A stretch of DNA of 64,000 bases, from assembly GCF_036053395.1 (NCBI RefSeq), contig NZ_CP107942.1, forward strand, positions 958,501 to 1,022,500, written 5' to 3'. The notes beneath the pieces are model-generated. The model was not told where the DNA came from and ran no database searches. It was given only the letters and a program-made list of their open reading frames with translations. Below are positions 50,077 to 58,310 of the stretch, one piece after another; position 1 is the stretch's first letter; each line of letters opens with the position of its first letter. This DNA is from Actinoplanes sp. NBC_00393. Its GTDB lineage: Bacteria > Actinomycetota > Actinomycetes > Mycobacteriales > Micromonosporaceae. The translations under genes and the position numbers were made by a program.

Positions 50077-51213
50077 CGGCCCACCGGAAAGCGGACAGAA
50101 ACCGGCCGCAATCGGCACTACCGTCAGGAGCGTGCCTCCCGAACGCTCGACCGGCGATCCCTGAACCGCGCGACCCTGGCCCGGCAGATGCTGCTGGAAC
50201 GCGCCGACCTGACCGTGCCGGAGGCGCTGGCCCAACTCGGCGGCCTGCAGGCACAGACCCCGCACACCTGGTACGTGGGGCTCTGGAGCCGGCTCGTTGA
50301 CTACACCCCGGAAACAACCGCGGCGCTGCTGAGCGAGGGCGCGATCGTCCGGATGGCGCTGATGCGCTCGACCATCCACCTGGTCACCCTGGACGACTGC
50401 CGGTGGCTGCGGCCCCTGGTCGAACCCGTGATCATCCGCAGCACGATGGGCGCGTTCGGCCGGCACCTGCGCGGCGTCGACCGGGACCGGCTGGTCGAGG
50501 CCGCCGGCAAGGCGATGGCCGGGCAGCCGCTGATCTTCAGCGAGCTCGGCCGGGCCCTGGCGCCGGACTTCCCCGGGCACGATCCGGCCGCGCTGGCCCA
50601 GGCCGCGCGGATGTGGATGCCGCTGGTCCAGGTTCCGCCGCGCGGGATGTGGGGGCGCAGCGGGCGGCCGGCGCACATGCCGCTGGGCCAGCCGACCGTC
50701 GACGCCCCGGTGGACGAGCTGTTCCTGCGCTACCTGGCCGCGTTCGGCCCGGCGACGGTCCGCGACGCCCAGCAGTGGTCCGGGCTGACCCGGCTCGCCG
50801 AGGTCGCCGACCGGCTCCAGCCGCGGCTGGTCACCTTCCGCGACGAGCACGGACGGGAGCTGTTCGACCTGCCGGACGCGCCGCGCCCCGACCCGGACAC
50901 CCCGGCGCCGGTCCGCTACCTGTACGACTTCGACAACTTGCTGCTCTCCCACGCCGACCGCAGCCGGGTGGTGACCGTCGACTACACCACCCAGGGCTGG
51001 GGCGGCGGCAACATGGAGCAGCCGCGGACCGTGCTCGCCGACGGCAGCGCCGCCGCGACCTGGCGGATCGCCACCACCAGGAAGGCGGCGACCCTGACGA
51101 TCCGGCCGTTCCGGCCACTGACCGCGGCGGAACTCGACGGCGTGCACACCGAGGGGGCGGCGCTGCTCGCGTTCCACGCGCCGGGCGCCGCCCAGGAGAT
51201 CATCGTCAGTTAG
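50065..51213 (+). CDS. winged-helix DNA-binding domain protein (HTH_42, AlkX/YcaQ-like)
   Basis: This 382-residue protein has the actinobacterial HTH_42 layout: LNRATLARQMLLERADLTVPEAL, a GGLQAQTPHTWYVGLWSRL motif, LMRSTIHLVTLDDCRWLRPLV, VQVPPRGMWGRSG and LRYLAAFGPATVRDAQQWSGL. It ends in a beta domain with RTVLADGSAAATWRI. E. coli YcaQ is a DNA glycosylase that repairs interstrand crosslinks (its QxQ motif resembles the LQAQ seen here), and AlkX is a DNA-binding relative. Repair activity is thus possible. The GTG at 50065 is used because no better in-frame start with a ribosome-binding site was found; it overlaps the DacB remnant. The true start may lie inside, near residue 40. Confidence 0.83.
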   Translation: MTGKRPTGKRTETGRNRHYRQERASRTLDRRSLNRATLARQMLLERADLTVPEALAQLGGLQAQTPHTWYVGLWSRLVDYTPETTAALLSEGAIVRMALMRSTIHLVTLDDCRWLRPLVEPVIIRSTMGAFGRHLRGVDRDRLVEAAGKAMAGQPLIFSELGRALAPDFPGHDPAALAQAARMWMPLVQVPPRGMWGRSGRPAHMPLGQPTVDAPVDELFLRYLAAFGPATVRDAQQWSGLTRLAEVADRLQPRLVTFRDEHGRELFDLPDAPRPDPDTPAPVRYLYDFDNLLLSHADRSRVVTVDYTTQGWGGGNMEQPRTVLADGSAAATWRIATTRKAATLTIRPFRPLTAAELDGVHTEGAALLAFHAPGAAQEIIVS

Positions 51214-51695
51214 GAGGCGCGGTCGAGCTCGGCCGGCTCCGGGGTGGCGGCGTCGATCTCACCGCCGCCGCCGGCGCCCGGCGACTCGATGCTCGACTTC
51301 AGCGACGGCACGTCCTGGCACACCGTCTGCACCTTGAGGATCGCCGCCTTCACCTCGGCGACGATCGCGGCCTCGTCCGGGGTGCCGGCCGCGGCCTCGG
51401 CGCGCAACGCGGCCGACTCCACCACGTTCACCGCGCTGGTGATCAGCACGCTCTGCGAGGTACGGCCGGCCGTGACGATGTCCTTCGCGGTGGCGACGTT
51501 CAGGTCACGGCCGTCCTGGCCGAGGGTGGCCTGGCCGGCGAGCGTACAGGTCAGATGGGTGCCCTCGTCCAGGCCGGGGGTGACGGCCGGGGTGGTGGGG
51601 GCGCCGCCGGGTGCGGCGGACTCGCTCGTGGAAGCGCAGCCGACAAGCCCGAGAAGGGTGCTCAGGGCGAGGGCCGCGGTGGTGGATCTGCGCAT
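51210..51695 (-). CDS. putative lipoprotein of unknown function
   Basis: The protein has about 161 residues, starting with ATG at 51695 (MRRSTTAALALSTLLGLVGC); an in-frame ATG at 51722 is an alternative. The lipobox L-V-G-C predicts signal peptidase II cleavage and lipid attachment at Cys20. The mature protein has an Ala/Thr/Pro linker, a Cys in LTCTLAG and another in TVCQDVP that may pair, and a helix-rich middle (AVNVVESAALRAEAAAG). I recognise no family. It converges on the winged-helix gene with a 4-base overlap of stops. A small conserved gene lies upstream on the same strand. Confidence 0.72.
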   Translation of the reverse strand: MRRSTTAALALSTLLGLVGCASTSESAAPGGAPTTPAVTPGLDEGTHLTCTLAGQATLGQDGRDLNVATAKDIVTAGRTSQSVLITSAVNVVESAALRAEAAAGTPDEAAIVAEVKAAILKVQTVCQDVPSLKSSIESPGAGGGGEIDAATPEPAELDRAS

Positions 51696-51762
51696 GGCGG
51701 GCAAGGCTACCTTTGCGGTCATCGTGGCCTGCGCCGGGCTTTTCGAATGTGATCTGCGCCCG

Positions 51763-52104
51763 TCAGGTGCTCGACGTCTCGGCCCAGATCGCGCGGCTCA
51801 CCGCCAGCGAGAACGCCGGCCCCGGCCGGTCCGGGCGCCAGCCCTGCTCGCGGGCCCGCCGGATCACCGCGGCGACGATCGACGGCACCACCGGGATGGC
51901 CGAACCGGTGCCCACCCAGTTGCTCGGATGCGTGCCCGGCATGGTGGCGATCAGCACCGAACCCCGGCCCTCGGCCCGCTCGACCGCGAACGACAGCGGT
52001 GAGACGGCCACGGCTTGCGGGTACGTCGGACGGCGCCGCACCCGCCACCGGTACACGACGCCGTCCACGGTGATCAGCCGGGAACCCCTCTTCACCAGAG
52101 TCAT
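51763..52104 (-). CDS. small conserved actinobacterial protein, function unknown
   Basis: The 113-residue protein starts MTLVKRGSRLITVDGVVYRWRVRRRPTY. A beta-strand V-V-Y-R-W-x-V-R-R-x-P-T-Y pattern and a later PGTHPSNWVGTGS with Pro-Gly turns follow, and R-x-x-G-W-R-P near the C-terminus. This arrangement recurs in many actinomycete genomes as an uncharacterised protein. No catalytic motif is seen. The start at ATG 52104 lies 53 bp from the divergent cupin gene, and the lipoprotein start lies about 67 bp beyond its stop on the same strand. Confidence 0.75.
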   Translation of the reverse strand: MTLVKRGSRLITVDGVVYRWRVRRRPTYPQAVAVSPLSFAVERAEGRGSVLIATMPGTHPSNWVGTGSAIPVVPSIVAAVIRRAREQGWRPDRPGPAFSLAVSRAIWAETSST

Positions 52105-52157
52105 GGACGTCTACCTTTCCCCCGCACGGGGCGGCGCAACCCGGGCATCATCGGGGG

Positions 52158-52568
52158 ATGACCGAGAAGAAGCCGGAATTCCGGATCGTCGCGGAGGGTT
52201 CGGTGCCGTCGCCGGCGGCCGAACCGGACAAGTTCACCGGCGACGCGTGGCAGGCCGACATCCTGCCCGCCCAGCAGGACGAGGGGTTGCGGGGGTTGCG
52301 GTTCACCTACGCGCCGGGCGCCCGCTCGTACTGGCACGTGCACACCGGGGAGCAGGCCCTGGTCGCGGTCTCCGGGCGCGGCCTGGTCCAGTGGGAGGGT
52401 GAGGCGGCGCCGCGCACTCTGGAACCTGGGGACTGGGTCCACGTCGTGCCCGGCGTCGCCCACTGGCACGGCGCCGCCCCGGACAGCACCTTCGTCCACC
52501 TGGCCGTCAACGCCACCGGCACCACCGAGTGGGGCGGCGAGGTCACCGACGAGCAGTACCGTGCCTGA
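52158..52568 (+). CDS. cupin-domain protein
   Basis: This 136-residue single-domain cupin has the metal-binding motif 1 region YAPGARSYWHVHTGEQALVAVSGRG (two His and a Glu) and motif 2 EPGDWVHVVPGVAHWHGAAPD (His). The domain binds a divalent metal and may act as a small-molecule enzyme or sensor; similar cupins occur with carboxymuconolactone decarboxylases and quercetin-type enzymes. The specific function is unknown. Its stop overlaps the next start by eight bases, so it is co-transcribed with the methyltransferase gene. Confidence 0.88.
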   Translation: MTEKKPEFRIVAEGSVPSPAAEPDKFTGDAWQADILPAQQDEGLRGLRFTYAPGARSYWHVHTGEQALVAVSGRGLVQWEGEAAPRTLEPGDWVHVVPGVAHWHGAAPDSTFVHLAVNATGTTEWGGEVTDEQYRA

Positions 52569-53358
52569 CTGGGAGTGGGACGAAACCCTGTTCGCCGGCA
52601 CCGCGCCCTACTACACGGCCGGCCGGGTGCCGTACCCGCCGCAGCTCATCGACGGCATCCGGCGCGAACTCGGTCTGGACGGAACCGGCCGCCTGCTCGA
52701 CGTCGGCTGCGGCCCCGGCACGCTGACCCTGCTGCTCGCCCCGCTGTTCGCCGAGGCGGTCGGCGTCGACCCGGACGCCGGCATGCTCGCCGAAGCCGCC
52801 CGCCGGCCCGGCGCCGCCGGCATCCGCTGGCACCGGGCCCGCGGCGAGGACCTGCCCGCCGGCCTCGGTCGCTTCCGGGTGGTGACGTTCGCCCAGTCGT
52901 TCCACTGGATGGACCAGTCGCTGGTCGCCGCCCGGGTTCGTGACCACCTGCTGGAACCGGGCGGCGCCTGGGTGCACGTCGGCGGTGGCGTCGCCGAACC
53001 CGCCCCGCTGCAGGCACGCATCGACGAGCTGGTGGCCCGCTACCTCGGGCCGGTGCGCCGCGCCGGCCAGGGCTTCCTGCCGAACGGCACCGCCTCCGGC
53101 GAGGAGGACGTCCTGCGCGCCGCGGGCTTCACCGGCCCCACCCGCATCCGGGTGGACGGCGACCCGGTCGAACGCAAACCCGACGACATCGTCGCCGCCG
53201 TCCTCTCCCGCTCCAGCTCGGCGCCACACCTGTTCGGCGACCGCCGGCCGGCCTTCGAGGCCGACCTGCGCGGCCTGCTGGCCGATTCATCGGCCTCCGG
53301 CCGGTTCACCGAACCCGCGGCAACCTTCGAAGCTGTCATCTGGCGCCACCCCGACTGA
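52561..53358 (+). CDS. class I SAM-dependent methyltransferase
   Basis: This 265-residue protein starts at a GTG inside the end of the cupin gene. It has motif I RLLDVGCGPGTLTLLLAP (about 42-60), the acidic GVDPDAGMLAEA, WHRARGEDLPAG, VVTFAQSFHWMDQ and LLEPGGAWVHV. SFHW is the usual post-IV motif of UbiE/type-11 enzymes. The substrate is unknown, but the cupin partner suggests joint modification of one small molecule. It ends before a repeat block; 53359-53479 has no gene. Confidence 0.87.
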   Translation: MPDWEWDETLFAGTAPYYTAGRVPYPPQLIDGIRRELGLDGTGRLLDVGCGPGTLTLLLAPLFAEAVGVDPDAGMLAEAARRPGAAGIRWHRARGEDLPAGLGRFRVVTFAQSFHWMDQSLVAARVRDHLLEPGGAWVHVGGGVAEPAPLQARIDELVARYLGPVRRAGQGFLPNGTASGEEDVLRAAGFTGPTRIRVDGDPVERKPDDIVAAVLSRSSSAPHLFGDRRPAFEADLRGLLADSSASGRFTEPAATFEAVIWRHPD

Positions 53359-53479
53359 GCAGAACCCGCAACGGTACGAGCAATCCCCGCCCCACCCGAA
53401 TCGACCCCGTCCCGCCGCACGACGCGACCACCAGCCCACTCCAGGCCCCACAGCGCCCGCCGGGCTCACCCTGAACTCG

Positions 53480-53781
53480 GCTGACCGCCACCGTCGTATC
53501 CCGGCCCACGAAGCCGCACTGACCGTCAGCCCGTCAGCCGGGCTGACCGCCACCGTCGTATCCCAGCCCACGAAGCAGCACTGGGCGTCAGCCCGGCAGC
53601 CGGGCTGACCGCCACCGTCGTATCCCAGCCCACGAAGCAGCACTGGGCGTCAGCCCGTCAGCCGGGCTGACCGTCGCTGTCGTATCCCAGCCCACGAAGC
53701 AGCGCTGGGCGTCAGCCTGTTTGTGCGGCTGACCGTGAGTGTTGCTTCCCGGGCTGCGAAGCAGCGCTGGGTGACAGCTGG
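53480..53781. repeat. five tandem 62-bp hairpin repeats related to those at 2.3 kb
   Basis: GCTGACC-type unit starts lie at 53480, 53542, 53604, 53666 and 53728, exactly 62 bp apart. Units contain gtatcccagcccacgaagcagcactgggcgtcagcc, and the end arms GGCTGAC and GTCAGCC are complementary. The last unit (gctgaccgtgagtgttgcttcccg, then gcagcgctgggtgacagc) is closest to the 63-bp family at 2278-2529. The EamA gene ends inside the array; its stop codon TGA comes from a GCTGAC arm. Confidence 0.85.
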
Positions 53782-54617
53782 AGGGCGGCCACTGAGGTGA
53801 GGACCAGCAGGGCGCCGGTGAGCTGGAGTTTGGTCAGGAACTCGTGCAGGGTGAGCGCGGCCAGCACTGTGGTGACGACCGGCTCGAAGGTGGACAGGAT
53901 GGCGGCCGTGGACGGCCCGGTGCGGCGCAGCCCGGCGAAGAACATGAGCAGCGCCAGCACCGTGGAGACCACCGCGATGCACAGCAGCCAGAACCAGCCG
54001 GCCACGCCGAAGTCGAGCGCGACGCCGCGGACCGCGGCGTGCCCGGCGAAGGTGACGAACGCGCCGGCCATCACCAGTACGGACAGCGGCACCGGCGGCA
54101 CCTGCTGCACGACGCGGTCGGCCACCAGGATGTACACGGTGTAGGTGACGGCCGACCCGAAGGCCAGCAGCGCGCCCAGCGGGGCGAAGGGAACCCGCCC
54201 GGTGCCGAGCAGGACCAGCAGGGTGCCGCCGGAGGCGACCAGCAGTGCGACGGCGCGGCCCGGGGTGAGCCGGTCCCGGCCGAGCAGGACGGCCGCGACC
54301 GTGACCAGCACCGGGTACGTGTAGAGGATCAGCGACAGCAGCGAGGCGTCCATGATCTGCAGGGCGGCGAAGTACAGGGCCGCCTGGGTGGCGTACCCGA
54401 TCCCGCCCATCGCCAGCGCGGTGCCCGCCACGCGGGACCGGACCGGAGCGCGCAACCCCGGCCGTACCAGCAGGAGCAGCGCCAGCAGCGCGGCCGCCAG
54501 CCCGAACCGCACCAGCAGCAGCGCCGAGGCCGAGACGCCCGCCTCGTACGCGAACTTGCCGAAGATCGCCATGGCGCCGAAGCAGGCCGCGGAGAGAAGG
54601 CACAGAACAGGTCCCAT
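53712..54617 (-). CDS. EamA-family transporter (DMT superfamily)
   Basis: This 301-residue protein has ten TM segments in two EamA repeats, with FGAMAIFGKFAYEAGVSASALLLVRFGLA at the start and ILYTYPVLVTVAAVLLGRDRL, and later ILSTFEPVVTTVLAALTLHE (the second repeat). Such proteins export amino acids or other metabolites. The last 20 or so codons (SPSAASQPGKQHSRSAAQTG) and the stop are supplied by the hairpin repeat, so the original C-terminus may have been replaced. The ATG at 54617 lies 72 bp from the divergent LysR gene, which probably regulates it. Confidence 0.88.
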   Translation of the reverse strand: MGPVLCLLSAACFGAMAIFGKFAYEAGVSASALLLVRFGLAAALLALLLLVRPGLRAPVRSRVAGTALAMGGIGYATQAALYFAALQIMDASLLSLILYTYPVLVTVAAVLLGRDRLTPGRAVALLVASGGTLLVLLGTGRVPFAPLGALLAFGSAVTYTVYILVADRVVQQVPPVPLSVLVMAGAFVTFAGHAAVRGVALDFGVAGWFWLLCIAVVSTVLALLMFFAGLRRTGPSTAAILSTFEPVVTTVLAALTLHEFLTKLQLTGALLVLTSVAALQLSPSAASQPGKQHSRSAAQTG

Positions 54618-54677
54618 GGTTCGAGCTTCGACCGCCGTACCGTTCAGGTCCAGTGATGATTCTTGGAGCTGACTGGT

Positions 54678-54683
54678 TAGGAT
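54678..54683 (+). promoter_or_regulatory. leaderless -10 box of the LysR gene
   Basis: TAGGAT (54678-54683) lies six bases before the ATG at 54690 (spacer ttgtgc), with no ribosome-binding site. Confidence 0.5.
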
Positions 54684-54689
54684 TTGTGC

Positions 54690-55604
54690 ATGGTCACGCT
54701 CGATCTGCGCCGGCTGCGTTTTCTCCGGGAGCTCGAGGAGCGCGGCACGCTGGGCGCTGTCGCCGCCGCGCTGGACTACAGCCCGTCCGCGGTCTCGCAG
54801 CAGCTCGCGCTGCTGGAGAAGGAGACCGGCACCCGCCTGTTCGAGAAGGCGGGCCGGGGCGTGCGGCTCACCGACGCCGGCCGGCTGCTGGCTCAGCACG
54901 CGCGGATCCTGCTCGCCGCCGCCGAGGCCGCGGAGGCCGACCTGGCGGCGCTGAGCGACGAGGTCCGCGGCGCGGTGCGTGCCGGCGGCCTGCAGTCCGC
55001 CGCCCGCCGCCTGCTGGTGCCCGCCGTCGCCCGGATGGCCGCCGACCATCCGCAGGTCCGCGTCGAGATCTCCGAGCTGGAGCTGGAGCAGGCCCTGCCG
55101 GAGCTGCGGCTGGGCTCGGTCGACGTGATCGTCAGCGATGAGTACGACGGGCATCCCCGCCCTCGCCCCGCCGGCCTGGAGTTCACCCTGCTGCACGAGG
55201 AGCCGCTGCGGGTCGTGCTCCCCGCCGCCCATCCGCTGGCCGCCGACGGCGGGGAGGTCGCGATCGCCGCCCTGCGCGACGACGTCTGGGTCGCCTCCGA
55301 CGAGGGGACCGGCCACTACGCCATGGTCGTCGGCACGTGCCGGGCGCTGGGTGGGTACGAGCCGGACCTGCGGCACCGCTCCGGCGACGCCGACGTGCAG
55401 CTGGAGCTGGTCCGTGTCGCCGGCGCCGTGGCCCTGCTGCCGGCGATGACCCTGCCGCCGGCCGACCCGGCGCTGGCGATCCGCGACGTCGCGGGCGCCG
55501 GGACCGGGCGCCGGCTGTTCCTGGTCACCCGGGACGCCCCGCCCACCCCGGCCCTGACCGCCTTCCTCGCGGCCGTCACCGATCAGGCAGCGCGACTGCG
55601 CTGA
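54690..55604 (+). CDS. LysR-family transcriptional regulator
   Basis: The protein has 304 residues. The N-terminal helix-turn-helix has LRRLRFLRELEERGTLGAVAAALDYSPSAVSQQLALLEKETGTRLFEKAGRGVRLT. The remainder is the effector-binding domain (about 90-300), with VRVEISELELEQALPELRLGSVDVIVSDEY. LysR proteins usually control the divergent gene, here the EamA exporter, in response to a small molecule. The ATG at 54690 is preceded by a -10 box at six bases, implying a leaderless message. Its end overlaps the convergent sigma-factor gene by 29 bases. Confidence 0.92.
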   Translation: MVTLDLRRLRFLRELEERGTLGAVAAALDYSPSAVSQQLALLEKETGTRLFEKAGRGVRLTDAGRLLAQHARILLAAAEAAEADLAALSDEVRGAVRAGGLQSAARRLLVPAVARMAADHPQVRVEISELELEQALPELRLGSVDVIVSDEYDGHPRPRPAGLEFTLLHEEPLRVVLPAAHPLAADGGEVAIAALRDDVWVASDEGTGHYAMVVGTCRALGGYEPDLRHRSGDADVQLELVRVAGAVALLPAMTLPPADPALAIRDVAGAGTGRRLFLVTRDAPPTPALTAFLAAVTDQAARLR

Positions 55605-56514
55605 GCAGCCGCCCGTCCAGGTCCAGGTAGGTGACGGTGTCGGTGACCAGGCCACCGGCGACCTCGAGCAGGACCAGCGCGAACGGCTCGTGCCGCCCGT
55701 CCGGGCCGGGGCGGGTCTGCCAGAACGCCGGGGAGCCGTTCACCGCGACCGGCCGCAGCTGCGCGCCCGCGCAGGACGCTTCCGGGGCGAGCATGGCGCG
55801 GCGGATCTGCTCCCGGCCGCGCAGCCACCATACGAACGGCGGCATCGACGTGGTCGCGTCCTCGTGCAGCAGCGACACCAGGGTCTCGATGTCGTGGCGT
55901 TCGAACGCGGCGCAGTAGCGGTCGAGCAGCGCCCGCCGGGCGGCGTCCGGCGGGTCGGCCGGCGCCGGAGCATGCGAGCGCAGCGTCGCCCGGGCCCGCT
56001 GCAGCGCGCTGTTCACCGCGGGCACCGTGCCGTCGAGCAGCCCGGCGACCTCCTCGGCCGACCAGCACAGCACGTCGCGCAGGATCAGCACGGCCCGCTG
56101 CCGGGGCGGCAGATGCTGCAGCGCGGCGACGAACGCCAGCCGGATCGTCTCGCGCTGCACGGCCTGCTCCTCCGGGCTGCCGGTCGCCGGCAGGGCCCGG
56201 GCGTCCGGGATCGGCAGGATCCACCGGTCCGGCGGCAGCGGCGCACCGAACGTGGCGCCGGCGTCCGAGGACGGGCCGAGGTCCATGGCCAGGGCGCGGC
56301 GCTGTGCGCTGCGCAGCATGTCCAGGCAGACGTTGGTGGCGATCCGGTACAGCCAGGTCCGCAGCGAGGCGCGCCGCTCGTCGTACCGCTCGTACGCCTG
56401 CCAGGCCCGGACCAGGCTTTCCTGCACCGCATCCTCGGCCTCGAAGCCGGAACCGAGCATCCGGTAGCAGAACCCGGTGAGCTCGACCCGGAACTGTTCC
56501 AGCTCGGCAGTCAT
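55576..56514 (-). CDS. ECF-type RNA polymerase sigma factor with C-terminal SnoaL-like domain
   Basis: This 312-residue sigma factor has region 2 (FRVELTGFCYRMLGSGFEAEDAVQESLVRAW, about 8-38; TWLYRIATNVCLDMLRSAQRR) and region 4 (ALQHLPPRQRAVLILRDVLCWSAEEVAGLLDGTVPAVNSALQRARATL). A C-terminal extension of about 110 residues resembles the SnoaL/NTF2 fold (LDRYCAAFERHDIETLVSLLHEDATTSMPP). Such extended ECFs (the SigJ/ECF41-56-like groups) are controlled by the extension rather than a separate anti-sigma factor. The ATG at 56514 diverges from the DinB-fold gene. The last 29 bases are shared with the end of the LysR gene. Confidence 0.9.
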   Translation of the reverse strand: MTAELEQFRVELTGFCYRMLGSGFEAEDAVQESLVRAWQAYERYDERRASLRTWLYRIATNVCLDMLRSAQRRALAMDLGPSSDAGATFGAPLPPDRWILPIPDARALPATGSPEEQAVQRETIRLAFVAALQHLPPRQRAVLILRDVLCWSAEEVAGLLDGTVPAVNSALQRARATLRSHAPAPADPPDAARRALLDRYCAAFERHDIETLVSLLHEDATTSMPPFVWWLRGREQIRRAMLAPEASCAGAQLRPVAVNGSPAFWQTRPGPDGRHEPFALVLLEVAGGLVTDTVTYLDLDGRLLSAVALPDR

Positions 56515-56565
56515 GCACCGAGATTAGGACCGATGAGTTCGGCGCCTCTGCCCCGTACCCCCTTC

Positions 56566-57174
56566 ATGACACGACTAGAGCAGGACGAGATCCGGGCCGC
56601 GGTGACCGCGGAACGCACCGAGCTGGCCGGCGTGCTCGCCGGTCTGCGGCCGGAGCAGTGGGACGCGGCGACGCTGTGCGAGGGCTGGCGGGTACGCGAG
56701 GTCGTCGCCCACATGACGATGCCGTACCGGATGTCGGCGCCCCGTTTCCTGATCGACTTCGCCCGGTCCGGGTTCCGGTTCAACCCGATGGCCGACCGCT
56801 GCGCCAAGCGGGACGCGGCCCGGCTGACCAGCGACGAGCTGCTCACCTGCCTGCAGGACAACGTCGCTCACCCGTGGCAGCCGCCGGGCGGTGGGCTGCT
56901 CGGGGCGCTGTCGCACGACGTCATCCACGGGCTGGACATCACGATCGCTCTGGGGCTGGGCCGCAGCGTTCCGGCGTACCGGATGGATCTTGTGCTGTCC
57001 GGGCTCTCGGCGAAGAGTGTCGCCTTCTTCGGCGCTGATCTCGCCGGGGTGTCGCTGCAGGCGACCGACCGGGACTGGAGTTTCGGCGCCGGAAGGCCGG
57101 TCCGGGGTGAGGCGCAGGACCTGCTGATGGTGATCTGCGGCCGAAAGCTGCCACCGGGCCACCTGAGTGGGTAA
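56566..57174 (+). CDS. maleylpyruvate isomerase/DinB-fold (mycothiol-dependent) family protein
   Basis: The protein has about 202 residues from ATG 56566 (an in-frame ATG at 56533 is an alternative). It carries ERTELAGVLAGLRPEQWDAATLCEGWRVREVVAHMT, the strongly conserved N-terminal block of the TIGR03083/MDMPI family in which His residues bind metal. ALSHDVIHGLDITIALGLGR supplies further His residues. These enzymes are thiol-dependent transferases or isomerases that use mycothiol in actinomycetes; the exact reaction of this clade is unknown. It is divergent from the ECF sigma gene, about 50 bp apart, and could be a target of that sigma factor. It is followed by an epoxide hydrolase 10 bp downstream. 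Confidence 0.88.
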   Translation: MTRLEQDEIRAAVTAERTELAGVLAGLRPEQWDAATLCEGWRVREVVAHMTMPYRMSAPRFLIDFARSGFRFNPMADRCAKRDAARLTSDELLTCLQDNVAHPWQPPGGGLLGALSHDVIHGLDITIALGLGRSVPAYRMDLVLSGLSAKSVAFFGADLAGVSLQATDRDWSFGAGRPVRGEAQDLLMVICGRKLPPGHLSG

Positions 57175-57184
57175 CAGATTGTTC

Positions 57185-58309
57185 ATGCGAGTCGAGCCGT
57201 ACCACGTGCAGGTGCCGGAATCGGAGCTGACCGACCTGCGGAACCGCCTGGCGCGGACCCGCTGGCCGGAACCGGCGCCCGCACTCGGCTGGGCCCAGGG
57301 CGTGCCGCTCGGCGTGGTGCAGGAACTGTGCCGGTACTGGGCCGAGGAGTACCGGTGGCGCTCCGCCGAGGCGCGGCTGAACGCGGTGCCGCAGTACCTG
57401 GTCACGCTGGGCGGGCTGAAGGTGCACGTGCTGCACGCCCGCTCGCCGCACCCGGGCGCGCTGCCGCTGGTGCTCACCCACGGCTGGCCGGGCTCGGTGC
57501 TGGAGCTGGTCGACCTGGTCCGGCCGCTCACCGAGCCCGCCGACCCGGCCGACGCCTTCGACGTGGTGATCCCGTCGCTGCCGGGGTACGGCTTCAGCGC
57601 CAAACCCTCCGCGCCAGGCTGGGGCATCGACCGGATCGCCGCCGCCTGGGCCGAGCTGATGGCCGGCCTCGGCTACCCGCGCTACGGGGCGGCCGGCAGC
57701 GACTGGGGCACCAGTGTCTCCAGCGCGCTGGCCGTCGCCGCCCCGGATCATGTGGCCGGCATCCACCTGATCCCGCCGCTGGCCGGCCCGGACCCGGCCG
57801 ACGGACAGCTCACCGCCGCCGAGAGCGAGGCCCTCGCGCAGGCGGCGGAACGCGGCCGGACGTCGTCGGCGTACTCGGAGATGCACCGGACCGCGCCGCA
57901 GACCGTCGGTTACGCGCTGGTCGACTCGCCGTCCGGGCTGTGCGCGTGGATGGCCGAGAAGCTGCTCGCCTGGAGCGACACCGGCGGGCTGAGCCGCGAC
58001 CAGGTCCTCGACCAGGTCACGCTGTACTGGCTGACCGGCACCGCGGCGTCGTCGGCGCGGCTCTACGCGGAGAGCATCGACCAGGTCGCCGGGTGGATCA
58101 GCGGCGCCGACGCCGAGCCGGTCACCGTTCCGGTCGGCGCGTCGATCTTCCCGGCTGAGGTGCCGCGGCCGTCGCGGCGCTGGGCCGAGCGCCGCTACCC
58201 GGACATCCGCTACTGGGCCGAGCACGAGCGCGGCGGTCACTTCCCGGCCCTGGAGGTCCCGGACCTGCTGATCCAGGACCTGCGCGAGTTCTTCCGGGGC
58301 CTGCGCTGA
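57185..58309 (+). CDS. epoxide hydrolase (EHN-type alpha/beta hydrolase)
   Basis: This 374-residue enzyme has the EHN N-terminal domain (YHVQVPESELTDLRNRLARTRWPEP, about 5-30). The alpha/beta hydrolase fold follows with oxyanion motif LTHGWPGSVLEL, the Asp nucleophile in AAGSDWGTSVSS, and His in AEHERGGHFPALEVPD. The motifs are intact, so hydrolysis of epoxides to diols is likely. The substrate is unknown. The start used is ATG at 57185; GTG at 57167 is in frame. TAACAG seven bases upstream could be a -10 box. It probably forms an operon with the DinB-fold gene. Confidence 0.9.
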   Translation: MRVEPYHVQVPESELTDLRNRLARTRWPEPAPALGWAQGVPLGVVQELCRYWAEEYRWRSAEARLNAVPQYLVTLGGLKVHVLHARSPHPGALPLVLTHGWPGSVLELVDLVRPLTEPADPADAFDVVIPSLPGYGFSAKPSAPGWGIDRIAAAWAELMAGLGYPRYGAAGSDWGTSVSSALAVAAPDHVAGIHLIPPLAGPDPADGQLTAAESEALAQAAERGRTSSAYSEMHRTAPQTVGYALVDSPSGLCAWMAEKLLAWSDTGGLSRDQVLDQVTLYWLTGTAASSARLYAESIDQVAGWISGADAEPVTVPVGASIFPAEVPRPSRRWAERRYPDIRYWAEHERGGHFPALEVPDLLIQDLREFFRGLR

Positions 58310-58310
58310 A

